Counted from the stretch's first letter, positions 1 through 6,438 are shown. The stretch: DNA of 9,723 nucleotides from Alphaproteobacteria bacterium (GCA_018895795.1 JAHINZ010000461.1:1-9723); one strand, 5' to 3'. The notes: a model not told the origin generated them from the sequence alone. Program-made: numbers and translations.

Positions 1-71
1 CGGGCCAGCCCGCCGGCCAGGGTGCCCTTTCCCGAGGCGGCGGGACCGTCGACGGCGATCACGAAGCCCAT
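1..71 (-). CDS. cmk: Cytidylate kinase, N-terminal fragment (cut by window edge)
   Basis: Only the first 23 codons are visible. They read MGFVIAVDGPAASGKGT and on to GLAR, which is the phosphate-binding P-loop (GPAASGKGT) at the very N-terminus typical of CMP/dCMP kinase, the enzyme that phosphorylates CMP and dCMP with ATP in the cytoplasm. The ATG lies 3 nt after the aroA stop codon, and a GGAG about 9 nt upstream, inside the last aroA codons, can serve as ribosome binding site. The two genes are therefore almost certainly co-transcribed and translationally coupled. An aroA-cmk(-rpsA) order is common in proteobacteria and supports the call. The rest of the gene is outside the window, so nothing can be said about its integrity. 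Confidence 0.9.
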   Translation of the reverse strand, partial: MGFVIAVDGPAASGKGTLAGGLA

Positions 72-74
72 GCC

Positions 75-1403
75 TCAGGTCTCCGACAAATCGCCGCCCA
101 GGCCGCGCATCATCTGCGCGAACCCTGGGAAGCTGGTGGCGATCATGCCCGGCTCATCGACCGCCACGCCCTGCTGGGCGGCCAGTCCGAGCACCAGGTG
201 GCTCATGGCGATGCGGTGATCGCCGTGGGTGTGAACCAGGCCGCCGCCGCGCACGGGGTGATTTCCGCCCGACGTCCCGACCACGGTCATGCCTTCGGGC
301 TCTTCCTCGACCGTGACGCCGCAGGCCGTCAGGCCCGCCGCGGTCAGGGTGATGCGGTCGCTTTCCTTGACCCGCATCTCGCCGATGCCGCGCATGACGG
401 TCGGTCCATCGGCGAAGGCGGCCGCCACGGCCAGGATCGGATATTCGTCGATCATCGCCGGCGCGCGCTCGGGCGGCACGACCACGCCCTTGAGCTGGGA
501 ATAGCGGGCGGTGATGTCGCCGACCTCTTCGCCGCTGGACATCCGCACGTTCGAGATCACCAGATCCGCGCCCATCTCCCGCAGGGTCGTGAACAGGCCG
601 GTGCGCAATTCATTGAGCATCACGCCCTCGACCGTGACCTCCGAACCCGGAACGATCAGGCCGGCCACCAAAGGGAAAGCGGCCGACGATGGGTCGCCCG
701 GCACCGAAACGTGGGTTCCAGTCAGCATCTGGCCCTCAGGCAGACGGATGTGGCGGGCGCCGTCGCGATCCTCGACGAGCACCTCGGCCCCGAAGGCGCG
801 CAGCATGCGTTCGGTGTGGTCGCGGGTGGCTTCGGGCTCGATCACCTCGACGCCGCCCTCGGCGTGCAGGCCGGCCAGCAGCACGGCCGACTTGACCTGG
901 GCCGACGCCATCGGCAGCCGATAGCTCAGGCCGCGCAGATTGCCGCCCTTCAGGGTCAGGGGCAGTCGCCCCTTGTCGCGACCCAGCCAGGTCGCGCCCA
1001 TGCGAGCCAGCGGATCGAGCACCCGGCCCATCGGCCGTCCGCGCAGGGATTGGTCGCCGGTGAAGGTGGAACAGATGGCGAATCCCGCCGCCGCGCCCAT
1101 GATCAGCCGGACGCCGGTGCCGGCGTTGCCGCAGTCGACGACGTCGGCGGGCTCGGAAAAGCCGCCCTGGCCCTCGATCCGCCAGCGCCCGACGCCCTCC
1201 TGCTCGACCCGAGCGCCGAAGGCGCGCATGGCGCGAGCCGTGGCCAGGATGTCGTCGCCCTCCAACAAGCCTTCAACCGTCGTGGTTCCGTTGGCGAGCG
1301 CGCCCAGGATCATCGAACGGTGCGAGATCGACTTGTCGCCGGGGGCGCGAACGGTCCCACGAAGGGCTCCGCCAGGCCCGCTTTTCAGTCCAGCCGCCGT
1401 CAT
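75..1403 (-). CDS. aroA: 3-phosphoshikimate 1-carboxyvinyltransferase (EPSP synthase)
   Basis: This 442-residue cytoplasmic enzyme transfers the enolpyruvyl group of PEP to shikimate-3-phosphate, the sixth step of the shikimate pathway. Visible motifs, numbered from the chosen ATG, are PGDKSISHRS (21-30, substrate lysine K24), CGNAGTG (91-97), RPMGR (123-127), SAQVK (167-171), RDHTE (194-198), PGDPSS (235-240), DEYPILA (319-325), RVKESDR (344-350) and HGDHRIAM (393-400). The length is normal for the family. The frame is open upstream to 1544, but ATG 1403 was chosen because homologues start just before the conserved LKSxPGGALRG segment and an AAGGGAG lies 11 nt upstream (1415-1421). Several motifs resemble the class II (CP4-like) EPSP synthases, but the position that is alanine in CP4 is glycine here (G95). 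It forms an operon with cmk and diverges from the FYDLN protein gene across 116 bp. Confidence 0.96.
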   Translation of the reverse strand: MTAAGLKSGPGGALRGTVRAPGDKSISHRSMILGALANGTTTVEGLLEGDDILATARAMRAFGARVEQEGVGRWRIEGQGGFSEPADVVDCGNAGTGVRLIMGAAAGFAICSTFTGDQSLRGRPMGRVLDPLARMGATWLGRDKGRLPLTLKGGNLRGLSYRLPMASAQVKSAVLLAGLHAEGGVEVIEPEATRDHTERMLRAFGAEVLVEDRDGARHIRLPEGQMLTGTHVSVPGDPSSAAFPLVAGLIVPGSEVTVEGVMLNELRTGLFTTLREMGADLVISNVRMSSGEEVGDITARYSQLKGVVVPPERAPAMIDEYPILAVAAAFADGPTVMRGIGEMRVKESDRITLTAAGLTACGVTVEEEPEGMTVVGTSGGNHPVRGGGLVHTHGDHRIAMSHLVLGLAAQQGVAVDEPGMIATSFPGFAQMMRGLGGDLSET

Positions 1404-1506
1404 GCCGTAACCGGCTCCCTTGATCATGGTGGGGTTCGCGAGGGGATTGCTTTTGACAGCGGGCCCTGGCCATGGCAAGGGACCGGCCGCTTTTCCCATC
1501 TGGATC

Positions 1507-1511
1507 AAAGG
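1507..1511 (+). promoter_or_regulatory. Ribosome binding site for the TTG start at 1520
   Basis: AAAGG is spaced 8 nt from TTG 1520. No comparable purine-rich site lies at the right distance from the upstream ATG at 1472. This, with the family's conserved N-terminus, decides the start in favour of TTG. Confidence 0.6.
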
Positions 1512-1519
1512 TCCCCGAC

Positions 1520-1993
1520 TTGGCCAATCCCGAATTGGGTGCAAAACAAATTTGCCCCAGCTGCCAATCGAAATTCTACGATCTGGGCCGCCGCCCGGCT
1601 GTTTGTCCTAAATGCGGCGAGTCCTTCGATCCTGAAGAGGCGTTGAAATCACGCCGCGTCCGCGCCCGCGCCGTCACGCCTGACTACGACGCCGACGACG
1701 AGAAACCCGTCGCGCCGCCCAAGGAAGAACCGGACGGCTTCGAGGACGAGGTCGACGAGACCCCGGAAATCGACAAGGTCGAGCCGGAAGTCATCGAATC
1801 CGACGACGACGACGACGCGGATCCGGCCGCGGCGCCCGCCGCGGGCGCCGATGAGCTGGGTGTTGATTTCGCCGAGGACGAGGATCTCGCCGAGGACGAA
1901 AACGACGACGTGCCCTTCCTCGAGGACGAAGATGAAGACGCGCTAGAAGACGAAATCGAAGGTCTTCCCAGCGCGGATGACGATGATCGCTAG
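1520..1993 (+). CDS. FYDLN-type acidic zinc-ribbon protein (TIGR02300 family)
   Basis: This small cytoplasmic protein (157 aa) has unknown function. From the TTG start it reads MANPELGAKQICPSC, then KFYDLGRRPAVCPKC. That gives two CxxC knuckles (C12/C15 and C29/C32) around the family's FYDLN motif, here FYDLG. The pattern suggests a rubredoxin-like or zinc-ribbon metal site. The remaining residues (from about 53) are almost entirely acidic low-complexity sequence, with repeated Glu-Asp blocks written with GAG GAC GA codons. The frame is open back to an ATG at 1472. TTG 1520 is preferred because the conserved family N-terminus (MANPELG) begins there and AAAGG (1507-1511) sits 8 nt upstream. 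The gene diverges from aroA and is followed by tRNA-Ala. The family is typical of Alphaproteobacteria. The family call rests on motif memory; no biochemical role can be assigned. Confidence 0.88.
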   Translation: MANPELGAKQICPSCQSKFYDLGRRPAVCPKCGESFDPEEALKSRRVRARAVTPDYDADDEKPVAPPKEEPDGFEDEVDETPEIDKVEPEVIESDDDDDADPAAAPAAGADELGVDFAEDEDLAEDENDDVPFLEDEDEDALEDEIEGLPSADDDDR

Positions 1994-2145
1994 GGTCTGA
2001 AAACCCCGTCGAAAAAATCTTCAAAAAACTTCGCTGGGAGGGTTGATCCAAAAATCCTCCCGGCATAGGTTCCGCGCCTCTTCGGAGACCGGCCCCGCCG
2101 GACTTCAGAGACACACCAGGGTTCTCTTGGGAAACCAAGGACCTC

Positions 2146-2221
<76 letters not shown>

Positions 2222-2223
2222 AG

Positions 2224-2254
2224 ACGGCCGCTTCCCTAAAGGGAGCGGCCGTTT
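2224..2254 (+). terminator. Intrinsic terminator of tRNA-Ala
   Basis: Starting 3 nt after the tRNA 3' end, ACGGCCGCT-T-CCC pairs with GGGAGCGGCCGT. This makes a 12-bp stem with one bulged T and a TAAA loop, and it runs into TTT. The strong GC stem directly behind the tRNA fits Rho-independent termination of the tRNA transcript, although the U tract is short. Confidence 0.8.
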
Positions 2255-2663
2255 CCATTCCTGGGTTCGATGGTTTGGACCCAGCGTGCGGCGCTCGCGC
2301 CGAACCGCCGCCTGCAGTTCGTGGCCCAGGCGTGATTTACGAGCGCGCCCCCGAAAGCCGCGAAAGTTTTCGAAAATTCAGAGCGGGTTGGCCAGGCTGA
2401 GCGGCGCCGCGATGGGGTTCGCAACACGCTCAAGAGCCACGTTCCGCCGCCGGCCGACCCTCTTGCGTCAGGCGGGGGCGAGATCCTCGCGGAACAGCCT
2501 GGGGCTGATCGTCCGGGGCAGGAGAACTCTATCTTCGCATGGCCGCGCCAAGGGCGCTGCGGCAGACCAGCGGCCGCAGCCATTTCTGGCGATCCTTGGG
2601 CACGGATCAATGGGATCGAGCGATCCATCTTGTCGCGGCCCGGCTCGAGGGACGTCTGCGACA

Positions 2664-2685
2664 GGCTTATGGACGCGCATAAGCC
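2664..2685. repeat. Stem-loop 1 (7-bp inverted repeat)
   Basis: GGCTTAT and ATAAGCC are perfect inverted repeats around an 8-nt spacer (GGACGCGC). The element lies 6 nt from the stronger hairpin at 2692-2729. It may be part of a structured RNA or a terminator array. Confidence 0.55.
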
Positions 2686-2691
2686 CAAAAT

Positions 2692-2729
2692 ATTAGCCCC
2701 GCTGGCGACGAGTCACCAACGGGGCTAAT
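2692..2729 (-). terminator. Candidate intrinsic terminator (minus strand) or structured RNA hairpin
   Basis: ATTAGCCCCG and CGGGGCTAAT are perfect 10-bp arms separated by 18 nt. Within the spacer, TGG/CCA and GA/TC can extend the stem past mismatches. Read on the minus strand, the hairpin is followed by ATTTTGGG, a short U-rich tail. On the plus strand no T run follows. Minus-strand termination is therefore more likely, although no annotated minus-strand gene lies upstream before the methyltransferase terminator at 3193-3227. It would suit a small transcript starting near 2979. The tail is weak, so a structural role in an RNA is also possible. Confidence 0.4.
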
Positions 2730-2880
2730 GGGATGTCTTCTGGGGAGACACATTCCATCTAACCCAAACGGACCTTAACCGCAACAACGATGCGAGCGGA
2801 TTCGCCGCAGCCCGCACTAGAACCCCAACACAACTTCCGATATTTCCCCGCGCGCTCAGTATCTCCGACGCGCACGCCTG

Positions 2881-3060
2881 ACCTATTAGCTATATAGGAA
2901 ATAATAGAAATCGATCTTTCGATTTACCTCGGAAATTGAACTCAATATGGTACTATATCGGGCCATTTTAATGGAATGTACTTAAATTATAGTGCAATTT
3001 AACAATTTTGCAATTCGCTATTTATTGAATTGTTAATAGAAGCGGAACTCTGACTGGACA
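2881..3060. other. AT-rich island with dyad symmetries
   Basis: By hand count 56 of 180 bases are G or C (31%), in striking contrast to the flanking genes. It contains AAATCGA-TCTT-TCGATTT (2908-2925), CCTAT/ATAGG (2882-2898), the 9-bp TTAACAATT/AATTGTTAA dyad with a 20-nt spacer (2999-3036), and TGCAATT repeated directly at 2993-2999 and 3009-3015. Such composition is typical of horizontally acquired DNA, of nucleoid-protein binding regions, or of strong regulatory regions in high-GC alphaproteobacteria. Confidence 0.7.
2986..3013 (-). promoter_or_regulatory. Candidate sigma-70-type promoter inside the AT-rich segment
   Basis: On the minus strand TTGCAA (3013-3008, four of six matches to TTGACA) is followed after 16 nt by a perfect TATAAT (2991-2986). 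This predicts a start near 2979. The surroundings are unusually AT-rich, which raises the chance of such a match arising by chance, and Caulobacter housekeeping promoters differ somewhat from the E. coli consensus. A 9-bp inverted repeat (TTAACAATT at 2999-3007 and AATTGTTAA at 3028-3036) overlaps the -35 region and could be an operator. Confidence 0.35.
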
Positions 3061-3192
3061 GCTCCACCCACAATCTAATTCGAAAGAAATAGTCGGGCGG
3101 GCTAGTCGATATCGAACAACCCAGGCATCGGGCGAAGGGGCCCCGCGAGCGGCCGACTCTCGCCTTGGGCGAGTTCACTCCCCCTCTCGACG

Positions 3193-3227
3193 AAAAAAGG
3201 GCCGACCCCCCTCAGGGGGTCGGCCCT
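3193..3227 (-). terminator. Intrinsic terminator of the methyltransferase gene
   Basis: Read on the minus strand, a 13-bp perfect stem (GGGCCGACCCCC and its complement plus one flanking A-T pair) with a 4-nt loop is followed by six T residues. It begins 24 nt past the methyltransferase stop codon. This is a textbook Rho-independent terminator and it isolates the gene from the AT-rich region downstream. Confidence 0.92.
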
Positions 3228-3251
3228 CAAGGCAATGGGGGAAATCTGTGA

Positions 3252-4787
3252 TCAGAGGCCCAAGGCGATCCACACCGGCAGCACCTGTTCGCCCCAAATA
3301 CCGGCCTGCGATGTCAGTTCGACCAGATTGTCGTCCCCCTGCAGAGGTGCGCCGTCCTTCACGATGGCCTGATTTTGGGCCGACAGGATTTGCCAGACAA
3401 AGCCGGCCCAGTCGGCTGGTGTCTTGCCGCCCGCCTGCTTGCTCATCCAGAAGAGTTGATGGAAGCGGGGCGCACTGACGCCGCTCCCGGTGATCGGCGA
3501 TGCGAAATTGCTGATGTCGCCCCCCGAGATCGCCAACTCGGCGATCGCGCGGTTCAGCGCCGCGGTCCGCGGCTTGGCCTTTTGGATCTCCGACCCGCCC
3601 ATCACCGACTGGATGGCCGATAGGCCGACCAGGATCGAGATCGCCGATGTCAATTGCGCCAATGTGACCCCCTTGGGGCCGAGACGCGCTTCCAGGTCGC
3701 CGATTGTGTGGATCTTGTAGTCCGATAGGTACTCGAAGATCGGCGGGTAGATCGTATCGAGCAAACCGGCCTCGCCCAAAACGCCCTGCACCTTGGTCGG
3801 TAAGGCGTTCTGCTGGGCGGACAGGACGATGCGCTCTTCACGCAGGGCCGTGACCTGTTCGTGCCCGCCCAGGGTGCGCGGGCCGCGGATCCAATAGTCG
3901 CGTCGAAACTGCTGGTTGACGCAGAAGTCGCGCACGGTTTCGCGAAGAGAGGGGTCAGGGATGCTCTGCATGAACGCGATCTGATCCGGCGTCAGGTTCA
4001 GATTGTGCATGTGGTCGATGGTGTTCGCCGAGCAGGCGAACGTCAGCTTGGCGTCTCTAAGCCACGCCTCCAGCTCCGCGAAATACATCGGGGTCCAGTC
4101 GCGGTTCATGTACTCGTGGGCGAGATATTTGCGATCTTGTTTTTCAATCCCCTTCAGGCGCTCGGCGATCGAAGGATTGGCGGCGAGATGGCCCGGGTTG
4201 AGCGTGAAGAACTTGTCGATGAATTCGAGCGACTGCCCCGTCTGGGTGATGATCCCGTCGCCTGGCGCGCCCATGACGTCGGCATGGCGCTTCATCAAGT
4301 GGCGCAGAGGCGCGGCGGACGACCAGCCGGGGTAGGTATTGTAGCTGATGTAAAGCACGCCGCCCGGCCGCAACTTGCGACGGATGAAGTCCACCAGGAC
4401 CGAGCGGTTTTCGTCAGAGATCCACGTCCAGATGCCGTGCAGGCCGATAAACTCGAAGTCCGGCAGGTCGACGCGACTGCAGAATTCCGAAAAGGCCTCA
4501 TCGTACAGCTTGGCGTCGGAACCCGAGAGCCGCGCCATCTCAGTGGCGCGCGCGGCCTGGGCGGGGTTGAAGTCCGTCCCCCACCACTTCACGCCGGACT
4601 GGGCGGCGGCGTGAATCGCCACCGAAAGCCCCTGGCCAAACCCCAGTTCGCAGGCGTTCTCGATCTTGGGCGCATGATGTCCGGCCGTCAGCAGCGGCAG
4701 CCGACAGCGGATCGGACTGAGTTCGGGATAATAACCGGACGTGTAGTTCACGTCAGTGACGTAGCCGGCGCTCCATTCACTCGACAC
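3252..4787 (-). CDS. Class I SAM-dependent methyltransferase with regulatory-type C-terminal extension
   Basis: This is a 511-residue soluble protein without signal peptide or membrane segments. Numbered from GTG 4787, the N-terminal Rossmann methyltransferase has motif I ELGFGQG (47-53), motif II WGTDFNP (69-75), HGIWTWIS (107-114), and LRPGGVLYISYNTYPGW (129-145). The first half and the following middle part match, from memory, proteins with a methyltransferase regulatory domain (PF10119 type). That architecture is also found in rickettsial protein-lysine methyltransferases acting on an outer-membrane protein. The substrate here is unknown. A frame continues upstream to a TTG at 4811, but GTG 4787 is preferred because AGGAGG lies just before it and homologues begin near SEWSAGYVTDVxYT. 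It diverges from the glycosyltransferase at 5131 and ends at its own terminator, so it is probably monocistronic. Acting on a surface protein or glycan is an inference from neighbours. Confidence 0.85.
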   Translation of the reverse strand: MSSEWSAGYVTDVNYTSGYYPELSPIRCRLPLLTAGHHAPKIENACELGFGQGLSVAIHAAAQSGVKWWGTDFNPAQAARATEMARLSGSDAKLYDEAFSEFCSRVDLPDFEFIGLHGIWTWISDENRSVLVDFIRRKLRPGGVLYISYNTYPGWSSAAPLRHLMKRHADVMGAPGDGIITQTGQSLEFIDKFFTLNPGHLAANPSIAERLKGIEKQDRKYLAHEYMNRDWTPMYFAELEAWLRDAKLTFACSANTIDHMHNLNLTPDQIAFMQSIPDPSLRETVRDFCVNQQFRRDYWIRGPRTLGGHEQVTALREERIVLSAQQNALPTKVQGVLGEAGLLDTIYPPIFEYLSDYKIHTIGDLEARLGPKGVTLAQLTSAISILVGLSAIQSVMGGSEIQKAKPRTAALNRAIAELAISGGDISNFASPITGSGVSAPRFHQLFWMSKQAGGKTPADWAGFVWQILSAQNQAIVKDGAPLQGDDNLVELTSQAGIWGEQVLPVWIALGL

Positions 4788-5130
4788 AAGACCTCCTGCG
4801 TTTAATCCCAAAAGCCACCCATTGCTGCATGGTCACAACTGTCGTGGCAAGCTGAACGAACGCCGGCGCCCCCGGGGCCCGCCAAGGGGGGCGAGAATGC
4901 GGCCTTCAGGCGATCAAGGAACAGGTCCAGTACTTCTTGTTCACTTTACCGGAACCGCGATCGATAGCCGGCGTGACGTCGCGCCACGGATTGCGCGGAG
5001 GGGGATTTTTGGCCACATCAGTCCTGAGCGTTCTCGCTCCGGTTTAGAAATGCCACTTCGGTTCCAAAGCCTCGAGAACTTGGCGCCTTGATGTCCGACC
5101 GATGGTGAAGCGTCTTCCAATGTCCGCCCG
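4788..5130. promoter_or_regulatory. 343-bp divergent intergenic region (methyltransferase / glycosyltransferase)
   Basis: This region must hold the promoters of two divergent genes, but I cannot assign -35/-10 boxes with confidence. Visible structure includes an inverted repeat CGCCCCC/GGGGGCG (4867-4873 and 4887-4893) enclosing CGGGGCCCG. There is also a near-perfect 14-bp direct repeat, ATGTCCG(A/C)CCGATG, at 5091-5104 and 5120-5133, whose second copy covers the glycosyltransferase start codon. Short open frames here show no family features. Confidence 0.5.
4792..4797 (-). promoter_or_regulatory. Shine-Dalgarno AGGAGG of the methyltransferase
   Basis: A perfect AGGAGG on the minus strand sits 4 nt before GTG 4787. 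The spacing is a little short but usable. The alternative TTG at 4811 would place this site inside the coding sequence, so the site argues for GTG. Confidence 0.7.
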
Positions 5131-6438
5131 ATGAAAACCCGCCTCCTCGCGCTATGGCGCGCCCTGCCGATACCGGTCCGTCGCGACGCCCATCGACTGC
5201 TGTCAGGTCTTCGAGGGCTTGGCGACCGCGTCAGCGAGGCCGCCGTCGATGTGGGTGAAACCCTGTCCCAGCGCGCCACCGCCCACCGTACGGCCTGGAG
5301 AGCCCGTCGCTGGGGCGGGACTGCCGCGCCGCGAGGCCCTGTGACGATCGCCGGCTTCCTGAGCGCGGTTCATGGCCTGGGCGAAGGGGCCCGCATGCTG
5401 GAACGGGGCTTCCGGGATTGCGGCCTGCCGGTGCGCGCCATCGACCTGTCCAGAGACGTGGGTTTCCCGATCGACATCCCGTCCTCGACCCCGCCGCCGT
5501 CGGACGCCGAACGGGGCGTGGTGATCTCGCATATCAATCCGCCGGAATTGCTGCGCTGGATCCAGGCCACCGAGGGCCGTCATATCTATCGTCGACGCCA
5601 CATCGGATACTGGGCCTGGGAGTTGGAGACGATCCCCGACGACTGGCGCCGGGCCTTCGACTATGTCGACGAGGTGTGGGCGCCGTCGGAATTCGCCGCG
5701 CGCGCCATTCGCGCCGCCGCGCCGCCAAGGGTGAAGGTCACCGCCGCGCCCTATCCGGTCTATCTGAACCCTCGGCCCGCCGCTGATCGCGCGCGGTTTG
5801 GCCTGCCCGCTGACGCCGCTGTCGTGCTGATGGCCTTCGACCTGCGCTCGACGGCCGAGCGAAAGAACCCCTACGCCGCGCTACGGGCGTTTCAGCAGGC
5901 GGCCGCGATGGCGCGCCACGAGGCGGTGCTGGTCTGCAAGGTGGTGGGCGGGGAGCTCTATCCGCAGACCCTGGCCGAGTTGAAAATCTTGACGGCCGAC
6001 AGGCCCGAGGTGCGGCTGATGACAGACTCGCTGTCGCCCGAGGACATGGCCGTCCTGACCGCCAGCACCGATATCGTGCTCTCGCTACACCGATCCGAAG
6101 GCTATGGCCTGTTGATGGCCGAGGCGATCTGGCACGGCAAGGCGGTGATCGCCACGGGATGGTCGGCCAATGCAGAGTTCATGGACCCGGCCTCCAGCGT
6201 GCTGGCGGACTATCATCTCGAGCCTGTCGAGGGCGACAACGCCATCTACAGGCTGGGGCAATGGGCGACCGCAGACGAGGCGGACGCGGCCGAAAAGCTG
6301 GCGCGACTGATCGACGATGACGCGTGGCGCGGATCGCTGTCCGCAGCGACCGCTAACAATCGTCACGCCTCGTTTCAGCCGAGGATCTGGGCGGACACCC
6401 TGCGGGGGCTTTTGCCCCGGCCAGACTGGATCGCCTGA
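5131..6438 (+). CDS. Glycosyltransferase, GT4-like (GT-B fold)
   Basis: This 435-residue protein probably transfers a sugar from a nucleotide-sugar donor onto a surface polysaccharide or glycan at the cytoplasmic face. After a basic N-terminal extension (about 1-65), the acceptor-side domain starts with FLSAVHGLGEGAR (76-88). GYWAWELETIP (149-159) and VDEVWAPSEFAA (169-180) follow, signatures of a GT4 subgroup. The donor domain includes RSTAERKNP (229-237) and an EX7E motif, E323 to E331, in SEGYGLLMAE. No signal peptide or clear transmembrane helix is seen. ATG 5131 is the earliest start in frame but has no good Shine-Dalgarno site. A near-identical 14-bp repeat overlaps the start codon. It is convergent with the TolC gene, 15 bp away, and diverges from the methyltransferase. 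Donor and acceptor sugars cannot be told from sequence. Confidence 0.88.
   Translation: MKTRLLALWRALPIPVRRDAHRLLSGLRGLGDRVSEAAVDVGETLSQRATAHRTAWRARRWGGTAAPRGPVTIAGFLSAVHGLGEGARMLERGFRDCGLPVRAIDLSRDVGFPIDIPSSTPPPSDAERGVVISHINPPELLRWIQATEGRHIYRRRHIGYWAWELETIPDDWRRAFDYVDEVWAPSEFAARAIRAAAPPRVKVTAAPYPVYLNPRPAADRARFGLPADAAVVLMAFDLRSTAERKNPYAALRAFQQAAAMARHEAVLVCKVVGGELYPQTLAELKILTADRPEVRLMTDSLSPEDMAVLTASTDIVLSLHRSEGYGLLMAEAIWHGKAVIATGWSANAEFMDPASSVLADYHLEPVEGDNAIYRLGQWATADEADAAEKLARLIDDDAWRGSLSAATANNRHASFQPRIWADTLRGLLPRPDWIA

Larger units (their letters stand above)
2255..3192. other. 938-bp segment without a convincing protein gene
   Basis: Between the tRNA terminator and the methyltransferase terminator I find no credible coding sequence. 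The longest open frames here (for example 2236-2688, minus) have no recognisable motifs, run into the tRNA terminator and look like GC-bias artefacts. What can be seen in order is: GC-rich featureless sequence (2255-2660); three successive stem-loops (2664-2685, 2692-2729 and about 2731-2756); mixed sequence; a very AT-rich stretch (2881-3060) with several dyads and a good minus-strand promoter match; and a short GC-rich stretch to 3192. The region could hold a small RNA gene, the scar of a lost gene or mobile element, or regulatory DNA. Confidence 0.6.

Noticed and set aside
1453..1458. TTGACA upstream of the FYDLN gene as a -35 box
   Set aside because: No acceptable -10 hexamer is found 16-18 bp downstream, so a promoter cannot be supported.
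198..1646. Long open frame on the plus strand opposite aroA (482 codons)
   Set aside because: It is antisense to the clearly conserved aroA, has no recognisable domain, and is rich in His/Arg/Ala/Gly as expected from an antisense frame of a GC-rich gene.
2034..2063. Hairpin CTGGGAGG/CCTCCCGG after the FYDLN gene as its terminator
   Set aside because: The stem includes a G-T pair, the loop is 14 nt, and no T run follows on the plus strand. T-rich sequence lies on the minus-strand side, where no gene needs it.
2417..2446. Possible partial copy of the tRNA-Ala 3' end (GGTTCG...CGCT...CCAC), as an att site
   Set aside because: The similarity needs several gaps and is interrupted after 6 bases. 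There is no integrase gene in the window and no second boundary.
2236..2688. 150-codon minus-strand open frame downstream of tRNA-Ala
   Set aside because: There are no recognisable motifs, and it starts at a weak site and ends inside the tRNA terminator. It is compatible with chance openness in GC-rich DNA.
3861..4805. 314-codon plus-strand open frame opposite the methyltransferase
   Set aside because: It is antisense to a gene with clear SAM-binding motifs, a Shine-Dalgarno site and a terminator. Its composition is typical of a shadow frame.
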